Source of the DNA: Jatrophihabitans telluris
Lineage (GTDB): Bacteria > Actinomycetota > Actinomycetes > Mycobacteriales > Jatrophihabitantaceae
DNA length: 64,000 nt
Assembly (NCBI RefSeq): GCF_023516435.1
Contig: NZ_CP097332.1
Span: 2,046,001-2,110,000 of the forward strand
Direction of reading: 5' to 3'
Part shown: positions 43,389 to 51,772 of the stretch, one piece after another
Position numbering within the stretch: the stretch's first letter is position 1
Layout: each line of letters opens with the position of its first letter
The notes under the pieces: model-generated
What the model saw: the letters and a program-made list of their open reading frames with translations, nothing else
Told to the model about the DNA's origin: nothing
Databases searched by the model: none
Position numbers and translations under genes: made by a program

Positions 43389-44380
43389 CGGACGTCCTCG
43401 GTCAGGGCGCGGTCGCGCAGTTGGTCGGAATCGGGTTGCCCGGCGGTGCCGCCGAGCGCCAGGGTGGACAGTGCGCCCGCAAGGCTGGCGCGCCGCAGAC
43501 GTAGTTCGGGCGGCAGCGCGGCGAGCAGGCCGTCGAGGTAGGCGGCGTTGAAGGTGTCCCCGGCGCCGGTGGTGTCCAGCGGCACGACCGGATACGCCGC
43601 CTGCCGACGAAGAGAGCATTCGGCCGCCGCTCGTGCTGGTGATGAACCGGGGGAGAACTCGCACGTGCCGTTCGCCCCGTCCTTGATGACCACGTTCGGT
43701 CCGCGGGCGGCCAGGATCTGCCCGGCACGAACGAGGTCATCGACCGGACCCCCGGTGAGCGTCGCCGCCAGTGCGCGCGCCTCGACGGCATTGGGCAACA
43801 GGTAATCCAGCTGTGCCAGCAGCGCCGGATCGAAATGCCAGCGGTGGGACGGATCGAAGTTCGTATCCAGCGACGTGGTCATGCCCAGCTCTCGCGCGCC
43901 GGCCAAGACCGTGGCGAGTTCGGCGGCCAGAGGCTGCAGCAGGAAGTAGGCACACACGTGGACGTGCCGTGCGCCATCGGCATGCGCCCGTTCGATCGCC
44001 GCGCGGACGTCCGCGCTGGTTAGGCTGGCGATGGCGCCGAGGTAGGTCAGGATCGCCCGTTCGGCCGCCGCGAGCACCATGGTCAACCCGGTACCGATGT
44101 CGTCGCGGCGCAGCACAGCAGACGTGTCCACACCCCGCGCCGCGAGTTGCTGCAGGACTCGGTCGCCGAACGGATCGGTTCCGACCGCGGCACATAGACG
44201 AACCCGGCGGCCCAGCACGGCCAGACCGTGCGCGGTGATTCCGGCCGAACCGCCGATCAGCAGTTGCGCCGAGTCCAGCAGCTGTTCGGCTTGTCCGAAG
44301 CGGGGAACTACGTCACCGGTGACGAGCAGATCAGGGTTCAGGTCGCCGACGACCAGAACGTCCACTGCTGCCACGGTCAC
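43385..44380 (-). CDS. PfkB family sugar kinase
   Basis: About 331 residues from GTG 44380 (VTVAAVDVLVVGDLNPDLLVTGDVVP); GTG 44374 is nearly as good. A frame to ATG 44467 would come within 10 bases of the divergent GH4 gene and use up the promoter region. Signatures are IGGSAGITAHGLAVLG near the N-terminus and PLDTTGAGDTFNAAYLDGLL, with the catalytic Asp in the GAGD motif. PfkB kinases phosphorylate fructose, tagatose, ribose or nucleosides. Context suggests a sugar released by the GH4 glycosidase. Divergent from GH4, co-transcribed with the SIS gene. Confidence 0.9.
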   Translation of the reverse strand: MTVAAVDVLVVGDLNPDLLVTGDVVPRFGQAEQLLDSAQLLIGGSAGITAHGLAVLGRRVRLCAAVGTDPFGDRVLQQLAARGVDTSAVLRRDDIGTGLTMVLAAAERAILTYLGAIASLTSADVRAAIERAHADGARHVHVCAYFLLQPLAAELATVLAGARELGMTTSLDTNFDPSHRWHFDPALLAQLDYLLPNAVEARALAATLTGGPVDDLVRAGQILAARGPNVVIKDGANGTCEFSPGSSPARAAAECSLRRQAAYPVVPLDTTGAGDTFNAAYLDGLLAALPPELRLRRASLAGALSTLALGGTAGQPDSDQLRDRALTEDVR

Positions 44381-44476
44381 CGCGCCAGTCTGCCCAAGCC
44401 ATCGGCGAATGTCCAACACTGAACACAAATTCTGCTCGACCTTGCTCGGTTTACGCACAAGTGCCATGCTGGCGCG

Positions 44477-45796
44477 GTGACCATCGTGACGTTCGTCGGC
44501 GCCGGATCAGCAGAGTTCACCCGGCAGTTGTTGAGAGATCTGCTCAATTTCCCGGAGCTGGTCGACACCGACGGGGGACTGGAGCTGGTCCTGCACGACG
44601 TCGACCCCGAGCGACTGGAACTGGCCGAGGCCATCGCGAGGATCACCGTCGCCCACCACGCGAGCGCCGCGCGTGTGCGGGCCGAAGCGGACCTGCGTGC
44701 GGCCCTGTCCGGCGCGGACTTCGTGATCAACACGGTCAACATCGGCGGACATGCCGCGACGGTGGCCGACTTCGACATTCCCGAGCGTTTCGGAGTTCGC
44801 CAGACCATCGCCGACACCCTTGGCGTCGGCGGGGTCTTCCGTGGCCTGCGGACCTTCGGATTCCTGCATCGGTTGGCGAGTGCCATGGCGGAACTCTGCC
44901 CGCAGGCCTACCTGCTCAACTACACGAATCCGATGGCCATGAACATCGGCTATCTCAGCACCACCTTTCCGGATCTGAAGGTTCTCGGCCTGTGCCACTC
45001 GGTGTACTGGACCGTCGTCGATCTGAGCGAGCTGGTCGGAGCCCCCTTCGCCGAGGTCGAGTTCCACAGCGCGGGAGTGAACCACCAGGCCTGGCTGCTG
45101 CGCTGGGAACACCGGGGGCAGGACCTGTACCCGCGGCTGGACGAACTCATCGAGCGCGATCCGGAGTTGCGCCGCCGCGTGCGGGTCGACATGTACCGCC
45201 GCCTCGGTTTCTACCCGACCGAGACCAGCGAGCACTCGTCGGAATACGTCCCGTGGTATCTCCACGACGATCGCGAGATCGAGCGACTGCGCATTCCGCT
45301 TCGCGACTACGTCGGCATCTCGGCCGCCAATGTCGCCGAGACCCGGCAACTCATGGTCCAGGCCGCGGCGGGGGAGTACCACGAGCCCGAGGAGGAGGCG
45401 GCCGAGTACGCCCCGCAGGTGATCCACAGTCTGCTCACCGGCGCGGTTCGCACCATCCAGGCCAATGTCGCCAACAACGGTCTGATCGACAACCTGCCCT
45501 TCGGTGCGCCGGTCGAGGTCCCGTGCCGCATCGACGCGGCCGGTGCGCATCCACTGGCGGTCGGCCAGCTACCGCCGCAGTGTGCCGCGCTGAACCGGAC
45601 GTTCCTGTCGGTGGCAGACCTGACCGTCCGCGCGATGATCGAGCGCGATCGTGCGCATCTACGGCACGCGCTGATGATCGATCCCAACACGGCGGCGTCC
45701 ATCCGCCTGGAATCGATCGACGACCTCGTCGGTCAGCTGCTGAGCGCCCACTCGTCCTTCCTCCCGGTGGAGTTGGGCGGTAGCGGCACGTTCTGA
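44477..45796 (+). CDS. GH4 glycosidase (MelA-like)
   Basis: A 439-residue NAD- and Mn-dependent family 4 glycosidase from GTG 44477. The N-terminal Rossmann motif is FVGAGSAEFTRQLLRDLL, then FVINTVNIGG and LNYTNPMAMNIGYLS. Metal ligands Cys and His lie in LGLCHSVYW and GVNHQAWLL. This matches alpha-galactosidase/alpha-glucuronidase-type members (MelA, LplD); phospho-glycosidases usually differ around the CHS region. It oxidises C3 and eliminates the aglycone. With the ABC importer downstream it probably cleaves imported oligosaccharides. Sugar specificity is an inference. Confidence 0.9.
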   Translation: MTIVTFVGAGSAEFTRQLLRDLLNFPELVDTDGGLELVLHDVDPERLELAEAIARITVAHHASAARVRAEADLRAALSGADFVINTVNIGGHAATVADFDIPERFGVRQTIADTLGVGGVFRGLRTFGFLHRLASAMAELCPQAYLLNYTNPMAMNIGYLSTTFPDLKVLGLCHSVYWTVVDLSELVGAPFAEVEFHSAGVNHQAWLLRWEHRGQDLYPRLDELIERDPELRRRVRVDMYRRLGFYPTETSEHSSEYVPWYLHDDREIERLRIPLRDYVGISAANVAETRQLMVQAAAGEYHEPEEEAAEYAPQVIHSLLTGAVRTIQANVANNGLIDNLPFGAPVEVPCRIDAAGAHPLAVGQLPPQCAALNRTFLSVADLTVRAMIERDRAHLRHALMIDPNTAASIRLESIDDLVGQLLSAHSSFLPVELGGSGTF

Positions 45797-46564
45797 TCAG
45801 GTCACGGCCTGGTAGACCTGCAGGCCGGATCGACGGAGTGCCTCGATGTCGGCGGGGTCCGCGCCGTCGTCGGTGATCAGTTCGGTCACGGCGGACAGAT
45901 CGCTGATGCGGGCGAAGCCGCGGCGACCCAGCTTGGACGAATCGGCCACCACGATCACCCGCTCGGCCGACTTGAGCAGTGCCCGGTTGGTCTGCGCCTC
46001 GACCTCGTGATGCGTGGTCAGGCCCGCAGTGACACTGACGCCGTCGACACCGATGATGGCCACGTCGATATTGATGTTGGCCAGGGTCAGTTCGGCCAGC
46101 GGACCGACGAGTTCGTAGGACTCGGCGCGCGCGCTGCCACCACAGACGACCAGGTCGATGTTGGAACGCACCGCCAGGTCCGAGGCGATGTTCAGGGCGT
46201 TGGTGACCACCCGCAGGGACGAGCGGTTGACCAGGGCCCGTGCGACCTCGGTCGTGGTGGAGCCGCCGTTGAGACCAACCGAACCGACGTCACTGCCGAG
46301 CCGTTCGACCGCGACCTTCGCGATGGCTCGCTTGGCCTGCTGGTGGCGGCCCCCGCGATAGCGCATCGGCAGCTCGTACAGCACTCCCGAGGCGACCGCC
46401 CCACCGTGGGTTCGGGTCAGCAGTTGCTGTTCCTGCAGCAGTTGCAGGTCTCGGCGGATCGAGGCCTGGGAAACCCCGAGCCGGTCGGCCAGCTCCGGCA
46501 CACCGACCGACGATTGGGTGTTGAGGTTCTCAAGGATGAGGCCTAGTCGATCTTGCTGGCGCAT
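45797..46564 (-). CDS. DeoR family repressor
   Basis: A 255-residue DeoR-type regulator from ATG 46564 (MRQQDRLGLILENLN). The N-terminal HTH is VGVPELADRLGVSQASIRRDLQLLQEQQLLTRTHGGA, and the sugar-phosphate-binding domain carries SVGLNGGSTTTEVAR and VVADSSKLGRRGFARISDLS. It is convergent with GH4 (adjacent stops) and divergent from the ABC importer operon, so it most likely represses the importer and the GH4/PfkB-SIS pair. A phosphorylated sugar made by PfkB would be a fitting inducer. A longer frame to 46612 lacks support. Confidence 0.93.
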   Translation of the reverse strand: MRQQDRLGLILENLNTQSSVGVPELADRLGVSQASIRRDLQLLQEQQLLTRTHGGAVASGVLYELPMRYRGGRHQQAKRAIAKVAVERLGSDVGSVGLNGGSTTTEVARALVNRSSLRVVTNALNIASDLAVRSNIDLVVCGGSARAESYELVGPLAELTLANINIDVAIIGVDGVSVTAGLTTHHEVEAQTNRALLKSAERVIVVADSSKLGRRGFARISDLSAVTELITDDGADPADIEALRRSGLQVYQAVT

Positions 46565-46715
46565 GTTCTGCACGTTACGCGCACGACGGTGTTCATTTCC
46601 AGAGCTAGCCACGCGAAGATCGAAGGGTCGCCCGATCCGCCGACGATGCGGCCCCTATGGTTTTTCATCAACGTTGCGGGGGATGTCTACGGACACAGAT
46701 AGGGTTGTGACGGCC

Positions 46716-46741
46716 GTTTAACACTGGTTCAACTCTTGACG
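46716..46741 (+). promoter_or_regulatory. GTTNAAC pair and -35-like site before ABC operon
   Basis: GTTTAAC (46716-46722) and GTTCAAC (46727-46733) are 11 bases apart, one helical turn, so they face the same side of DNA. TTGACG at 46736-46741 follows at once and looks like a -35 element; a clear -10 is lacking. The remaining gap 46565-46855 (291 bases) holds the DeoR and importer promoters and no gene I can support. This is a candidate DeoR operator. Confidence 0.4.
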
Positions 46742-46855
46742 CCCGTCGAGAAAACGTGCAATTCTGAGCAGTAGAATCGATCGAATATGCGCGGACAGCC
46801 CTGTCATCCGGCGGACCGTATCGTCCGCGGTCCGGCCCCAGCCGAAGGAGCTCGC

Positions 46856-48163
46856 ATGAGGACCACGCCCAGCCGGTTGTCCAGAAGCCGCCGAGTGCTT
46901 GCGGTCGGCCTCGCCTGCGCCCTCGCGCTGTCGGTGACCGCCTGCTCGAAGTCCAAGGACAGCAAGGCCCAGACCGGCCCGGTGACGATCACCGTCTCAC
47001 ACGGCTACACCGACAACGAAGCGAAGGAGCTGACCGTCCAGGTCGGCCAGTGGAACGCCAAGAATCCGACGTCGAAGGTCGCTCTCGTCTTCAACGGCGG
47101 AAACGACGGCGCGTTGCAGAAGACGGTGGCCGGGTTCACCGCGGGCAATTACCCCGATGTCGCCTACGAGTTCGGCTCCTCCGCCGCGCAGCTGTCCCGT
47201 CAGCCCAAGCTCGTAGACCTCACCAGCACGGTGAAGGCGGCGGCGTTCAACTGGAACGACTTCTATCCCTCAGAGCGTGACGCCGCGACCGTCGGGGGCA
47301 AGGTCGTGGGTATACCGGCGCTGGTCGACAACCTCAGCCTTGTCTACAACAAGAAGCTATTCGCCGCGGCCGGCATCGCCGCGCCGACCAACAGTTGGAC
47401 CTGGCCGCAATTTCGTGCGGCGGCGGCCAAGCTCACCGATTCGGCCACCCACACCTACGGCTGGTCCTACATCAACGACGGCAGCGAGGACACCGTCTGG
47501 CGCTACCTCGCGATGCTCTGGCAAGCCGGCGGTGACCTGCTCAGCTCGGACAACAGCAAGCCTGTCTTCGACTCGCCGGCAGGCCTGGCGGCCCTCACGC
47601 AGCTGCGCGACATGGCAGTGACGGACAAATCCGTTTACCTCGACAGTGGCAACGGAAACTACGCCAACCTCTTCAACAGCGGCAAGATCGCGATGCTCTG
47701 GACCGGCCCGTGGGATCTGTCCAGCATCAACGCCGACATCGACTACGGGGTGGCCTATCTGCCGGGCTACAACGGCAATCACGAAACGATCTCCGGTCCG
47801 GACCTGTACCTGGCCTTCGACCATTCCAGCCACCGTGCCGACGTGGCGGTGCAGTTCATCCAGTGGTTGACCTCCGCGCCGGTGCACCTGGAGTTCGCCA
47901 TCGCCACGGGCGACCTGCCGCTGCGCAAGTCCGAGACGAGCCTGCCGGACTACAGCAAGTTCCTCACCAAGTTCCCGGGCGACAAGGTCTTCGTCGACAA
48001 TCTCGACAACGTCAAGCATGTCCGTCCCAACATTGCCGCCTACGCCGAGGTGTCCACCGCGATCGCCCAGATGGTTCAGTCGGTGCTGCTCGGACAGAAG
48101 CCGCCCCAGCAGGCCCTCGACGCGGCGCGGGATCAGGTGACGAGCGCGCTGGCCGGCCAGTGA
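46856..48163 (+). CDS. Sugar ABC transporter substrate-binding lipoprotein
   Basis: A 435-residue extracellular solute-binding protein (SBP_bac_1 type) from ATG 46856 with AAGGAG upstream. A signal peptide RRVLAVGLACALALSVTAC ends in the lipobox VTAC, so it is a lipid-anchored receptor. The mature part shows AGNYPDVAYEFGSSAAQLSRQ, GIPALVDNLSLVYNKKLFAAAG and IAMLWTGPWDLSSIN, typical for oligosaccharide binding. It starts the importer operon and overlaps the first permease gene by 4 bases (GTGA). The bound sugar is unknown but likely fits GH4. Confidence 0.93.
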   Translation: MRTTPSRLSRSRRVLAVGLACALALSVTACSKSKDSKAQTGPVTITVSHGYTDNEAKELTVQVGQWNAKNPTSKVALVFNGGNDGALQKTVAGFTAGNYPDVAYEFGSSAAQLSRQPKLVDLTSTVKAAAFNWNDFYPSERDAATVGGKVVGIPALVDNLSLVYNKKLFAAAGIAAPTNSWTWPQFRAAAAKLTDSATHTYGWSYINDGSEDTVWRYLAMLWQAGGDLLSSDNSKPVFDSPAGLAALTQLRDMAVTDKSVYLDSGNGNYANLFNSGKIAMLWTGPWDLSSINADIDYGVAYLPGYNGNHETISGPDLYLAFDHSSHRADVAVQFIQWLTSAPVHLEFAIATGDLPLRKSETSLPDYSKFLTKFPGDKVFVDNLDNVKHVRPNIAAYAEVSTAIAQMVQSVLLGQKPPQQALDAARDQVTSALAGQ

Positions 48164-49158
48164 CCGATGCCGAACCGGCGGTCGCGGCCAAGCCGGTGAT
48201 CCCAACCGTGCGACGCGGTTCGTCTCGTTCGATGAGGCTGTTCCCGGGTTCGGAACGCGACCCCCGCCGACAGAACCGAGTGCGGCGAGGCGACCAGGTC
48301 ACGGCGTGGCTGATGGTGACCCCGAGCGTGCTGCTGATCGGGCTCTTCGGGATCGTGCCGGTGGGGTGGTCCTTCCTGCTCTCCTTCCAGCGCAACGACC
48401 TGCAGACGCCGGCTCAATGGGTCGGACTGCGCAACTATCGTCAGCTGGCCCACGATCCGGTGTTCACCGACTCCGTCCGGCACACCGTGGTCTACACGGT
48501 GTTGTTCGTGCCCCTCACCCTGCTGCTGTCCCTGCTGGTTGCGGCCGCACTGAACCGGCGCGTTCGCGGCATGAGCGTCTACCGGCTGGCGGTCTTCGTG
48601 CCGGTCGTGACCTCGACCGTAGCCACGGGCGTCATCTTCAGCTGGCTGCTCGACCCCGAGTTCGGCCTGGTCAACGCGGTATTGGGCAAGCTGGGACTGC
48701 CCACCTTCGGCTTCTTCTCCTCACCGCACGGAGCACTGTTCGCGGTCGTGGCGATGACGGTGTGGGGCTGGGTGGGCTTCGGCGCGCTGATCTTCCTCGC
48801 CGGGCTGCAGTCAGTGCCCGGCGACCTGCTCGAGGCGGCCGCGATCGACGGCTGCACACGACTGGGCGCGTTCTGGCGGATCCAGGTGCCGCTGCTCCGG
48901 CCGGTGTCGGCATTCCTACTTGTGTGGTTGACCATCAACTCGCTCCAGCTGTTCGACGAGGTCTACGTGACCACCAAGGGTGGCCCCCTGCACTCGACGA
49001 CGGTCGTCGTCTACTACCTCTACCAGCAGGCGTTCACCTTCTTCCACGCCGGTTACGCAGCGGCGATCGCTTGCGTGCTGTTCGTCGTGATCGCCATCGT
49101 CACGGCGATCCAGCTGCGGCTTACCCGGGACGCCAACCCGACCGGAGCAGGGCGATGA
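48160..49158 (+). CDS. Sugar ABC transporter permease (MalF-like)
   Basis: A 332-residue inner-membrane permease from GTG 48160. About 40 basic residues precede six membrane segments beginning AWLMVTPSVLLIGLFGIVPVGW. The EAA loop that contacts the ATPase reads EAAAIDGCTRLGAFWRIQVPLLRP. It pairs with the next gene to make the channel of a carbohydrate importer (CUT1 class). The GTG overlaps the binding-protein stop and the gene's end overlaps the second permease by 4 bases. Confidence 0.93.
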   Translation: MTDAEPAVAAKPVIPTVRRGSSRSMRLFPGSERDPRRQNRVRRGDQVTAWLMVTPSVLLIGLFGIVPVGWSFLLSFQRNDLQTPAQWVGLRNYRQLAHDPVFTDSVRHTVVYTVLFVPLTLLLSLLVAAALNRRVRGMSVYRLAVFVPVVTSTVATGVIFSWLLDPEFGLVNAVLGKLGLPTFGFFSSPHGALFAVVAMTVWGWVGFGALIFLAGLQSVPGDLLEAAAIDGCTRLGAFWRIQVPLLRPVSAFLLVWLTINSLQLFDEVYVTTKGGPLHSTTVVVYYLYQQAFTFFHAGYAAAIACVLFVVIAIVTAIQLRLTRDANPTGAGR

Positions 49159-50027
49159 CCGCCGGCGACACCACCCCGGCACGCCGCGCCGGCCGCCCCC
49201 GGACCGGAGCGGGCGTCCGGTCGCGCCGACCGTCCGGCTGGCATCTGCTGCTGGTGCCACTCGCGCTGGTCATGCTGGTGCCGCTCATCTGGATGCTGCT
49301 CACGAGCTTGTCCACCCTCGAGGAGACGCGTCGCTTCCCGCCGGGACTGCCGTCCTCGTTGCACTGGGGCAACTACCGCCAGGCGTGGGCGGAATCGCCG
49401 TTCGCGCACTGGCTGCTCAACAGCGCCATCGTCTCGCTGACCTGCGTGATCAGCAATCTCGTGCTGTGCAGCATGGCCGGCTACGCCTTCGCCCGGATCC
49501 GGTTCGCGGGAAGTCGCCTGGTCTTCGCGGCGATTCTGGCTACGTTGATGGTTCCGTTCCAGGTGGTGATGATCCCCACGCTGCTCATCGTCAAACACCT
49601 GGGTCTGGTCGACTCGTTGCCGGCTCTGATCGCTCCGAACCTGGTCACCCCGTTCGGCATCTACCTGCTGCGCCAGTTCTTCCTGAGCCTGCCGGTCGAA
49701 CTGGAGGAGGCCGCACTGATCGACGGGGCAAGCCGCTGGCGGCTGCTCAGCCGGATCCTGCTGCCGCTGATGGGCCCGCCGTTGAGCACAGTCGCGGTGC
49801 TGACGTTCCTGTCGGTGTGGAACGACTTTCTCTGGCCGCTGGTGGTGACCTCGTCGCCGTCGACCATGACCGTTCAGATCGGACTGGCCACCTTCCAGAG
49901 CGCGCACTTCACCAACTGGCCGGTGCTGATGGCGGGCACCCTGTTGAGCCAATTGCCGGTGCTGGCGCTGTTCCTGGCCGGGCAGCGCTACTTCGTCAGT
50001 TCGATCGCCAACACCGGGATCAAGTAG
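49155..50027 (+). CDS. Sugar ABC transporter permease (MalG-like)
   Basis: A 290-residue permease from ATG 49155 (ATGA overlap). It has six membrane segments starting LLLVPLALVMLVPLIWMLLTSL and the MalG-type EAA loop EEAALIDGASRWRLLSRILLPLMGP, then the final GQRYFVSSIANTGIK tail typical of MalG proteins. With the MalF-like protein it forms the translocation pore. No ATP-binding subunit is encoded nearby; actinobacteria often use one shared MsiK-type ATPase for such importers. Confidence 0.94.
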   Translation: MTAGDTTPARRAGRPRTGAGVRSRRPSGWHLLLVPLALVMLVPLIWMLLTSLSTLEETRRFPPGLPSSLHWGNYRQAWAESPFAHWLLNSAIVSLTCVISNLVLCSMAGYAFARIRFAGSRLVFAAILATLMVPFQVVMIPTLLIVKHLGLVDSLPALIAPNLVTPFGIYLLRQFFLSLPVELEEAALIDGASRWRLLSRILLPLMGPPLSTVAVLTFLSVWNDFLWPLVVTSSPSTMTVQIGLATFQSAHFTNWPVLMAGTLLSQLPVLALFLAGQRYFVSSIANTGIK

Positions 50028-50067
50028 TCCCGGATACGGTGGCCCTGCTCCGTCCCGCCCACAGCCC

Positions 50068-50109
50068 GTCCGGGCCCGTCTACCGCTCGTCCGGGCCCGT
50101 CCGCCGCTC
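50068..50109. repeat. 2 x 21-bp repeat between convergent genes
   Basis: Two 21-base copies (50068-50088 and 50089-50109) differing at two positions, each containing the palindrome CGGGCCCG. They fill most of the gap between the convergent permease and EAL-PAS genes. The GC stems could help end transcription from both sides; no T-run is seen. Confidence 0.7.
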
Positions 50110-50110
50110 G

Positions 50111-51757
50111 TTACCGCGGCTGGATGTGGGCGACGATATAGGCCAGACCGGACTCGTCGTCGGTGACGATCGAGGCGAGCACGCGGACCGGTAACGCGGA
50201 TCCGTCTGCGTGCAGGTAACGCTTGTCGACCGACACCCGCCGCACGGTCCCGTCGAGGAGATCCTGGGTGTTGGCGACATCGGCGCCACGATCGTCCGGG
50301 TGGGTGAGCTCGGAGACCCGCGAGCCGAGGATCTGGCTGCGGGTGTACCCCAGCAACTCGGCCAGTGCGTGGTTGACGTCGAGGAAGGTCCCGTCGAGCC
50401 GGTTGATCGCCATGCCGATCGGCGCACCGTCGAAGGCCTCACGGAACTTCGCCTCGCTCTCGGTCACCGCACGTTGTGCCTCCACCGCGGCCGTGACGTC
50501 GCGGGCGATCAGCAGGATGTCGCCGCCGTCCCGGCTGACCGACTGTGCCTTGGAATCGAGCCAACGGTGGGAGCCGTCCTTGTGGCGCAGCTTGTACTGG
50601 CCGTTGCCGAGTTCGCCCGGCGCAGCGCTGCCCGGCCCGGCGCTGCCCGGCGCTGGTTGGCTCAGCTGCGAGGACTCCAGAAAATCGGCCACCGACTGAC
50701 CGATCGCCTCACTCGGCGCGTAGCCGAGCATCGCCTTGGCCGAGGCCGAGATGTAGCGGATCGTGTAGTCGGACGTGGCGACGATGATCAGCTCCTCGGT
50801 ACCGCCGAGGACGAGCTTGGGTTCGATCGACTCGTCGACGCGCACCTGCCCGAGGCGGTTGCCCAGTCGCGCGAGCAGCGCGTGCGAGGCTGGTTCCGGC
50901 TTTCCGAACAACCAGCCCTGGGCACTGTCGGCGCCCATCGCGATCAGCTGCCGGGCTTGCTCCTCGTCCTCGACCCCTTCGGCGCACACGCGCAGGCCCA
51001 GGCTGTGGGCGGTGTCGATGATGAGGCGTACGAGCACCGCGTCCAGCGCGTCGGCGGTGATCCGGTCGACGAAGGAGCGGTCGATCTTGACGATGTCGAA
51101 AGGCAACCGGCGCAGCATCGTGATGGACGAATGCCCGGTGCCGTAGTCGTCGAGTGCGAGCCGAACCCCGAGAGCCTTGAGGCCCTTCAGCCGCTGCGCG
51201 CACTGTTCGAGGTTCGCGATCGCGGCGGTCTCGGTCACCTCCAGGCAGAGCCGATCCGGTCGCAGACCTGACACCGCGAGAGCGTGCCGGACGTCCTCGA
51301 CGACGGTGGCGTCATCCAACTGAACGGCCGAGAGGTTCACTGTGACGGTAGGGAGTCTGCCGTCGACATCGGCGAGCCAGCCGGTGGCTTCCAGGCAGGC
51401 CCGCAGCATGACCCAGCGCCCCAGCCGACCGATCAGCCCCTCCGCCTCGGCCACGGCGATGAACTCATCAGGAGGCACGATGCCGAGCTCGGCGTCGGTC
51501 CAGCGGGCCAGGGCTTCGGCACCGATGACGCGGGTGGACGGAAGCTCGACCAGAGGCTGGTAACTGACGGTCAGCTCGTCGCAGTCCAGAGCTCTGCGCA
51601 GCCGCGCCGCCATGACGTCGCGGGCGGAGGGCAGGGCGAAGCGGTTGAAGCCGATCGCCGGGGCCGCTGGACCTGGTGGCCACGGCGACTCCTCACCCGC
51701 GGGTCCTGGCAAGGCCGAGCGTTCGGGCTCAGGCCTGGCTGTTGCTGGATTTGACAC
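50111..51757 (-). CDS. EAL-PAS-PAS c-di-GMP phosphodiesterase
   Basis: A 548-residue cytoplasmic protein. I use GTG 51757 because AAAGG lies 7 bases before it; TTG 51763 is too close to that site. The EAL domain (about 45-300) has intact residues: EAL in IGAEALARW, Asn in VNLSAVQL, Glu in LEVTETAAI, DD in ALDDYGTGHSSI, Lys in IVKIDRSF, Glu in CAEGVEDEEQ. Two PAS domains follow (TIRYISASAKAMLGY and FREAFDGAPIGMAINRLDGTFLDVN). EAL ahead of PAS is less common than the reverse. It probably degrades c-di-GMP in response to a PAS signal. It follows the GGDEF gene by 15 bases. Confidence 0.92.
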   Translation of the reverse strand: MSNPATARPEPERSALPGPAGEESPWPPGPAAPAIGFNRFALPSARDVMAARLRRALDCDELTVSYQPLVELPSTRVIGAEALARWTDAELGIVPPDEFIAVAEAEGLIGRLGRWVMLRACLEATGWLADVDGRLPTVTVNLSAVQLDDATVVEDVRHALAVSGLRPDRLCLEVTETAAIANLEQCAQRLKGLKALGVRLALDDYGTGHSSITMLRRLPFDIVKIDRSFVDRITADALDAVLVRLIIDTAHSLGLRVCAEGVEDEEQARQLIAMGADSAQGWLFGKPEPASHALLARLGNRLGQVRVDESIEPKLVLGGTEELIIVATSDYTIRYISASAKAMLGYAPSEAIGQSVADFLESSQLSQPAPGSAGPGSAAPGELGNGQYKLRHKDGSHRWLDSKAQSVSRDGGDILLIARDVTAAVEAQRAVTESEAKFREAFDGAPIGMAINRLDGTFLDVNHALAELLGYTRSQILGSRVSELTHPDDRGADVANTQDLLDGTVRRVSVDKRYLHADGSALPVRVLASIVTDDESGLAYIVAHIQPR

Positions 51758-51772
51758 CGACAAACCTTTCGA

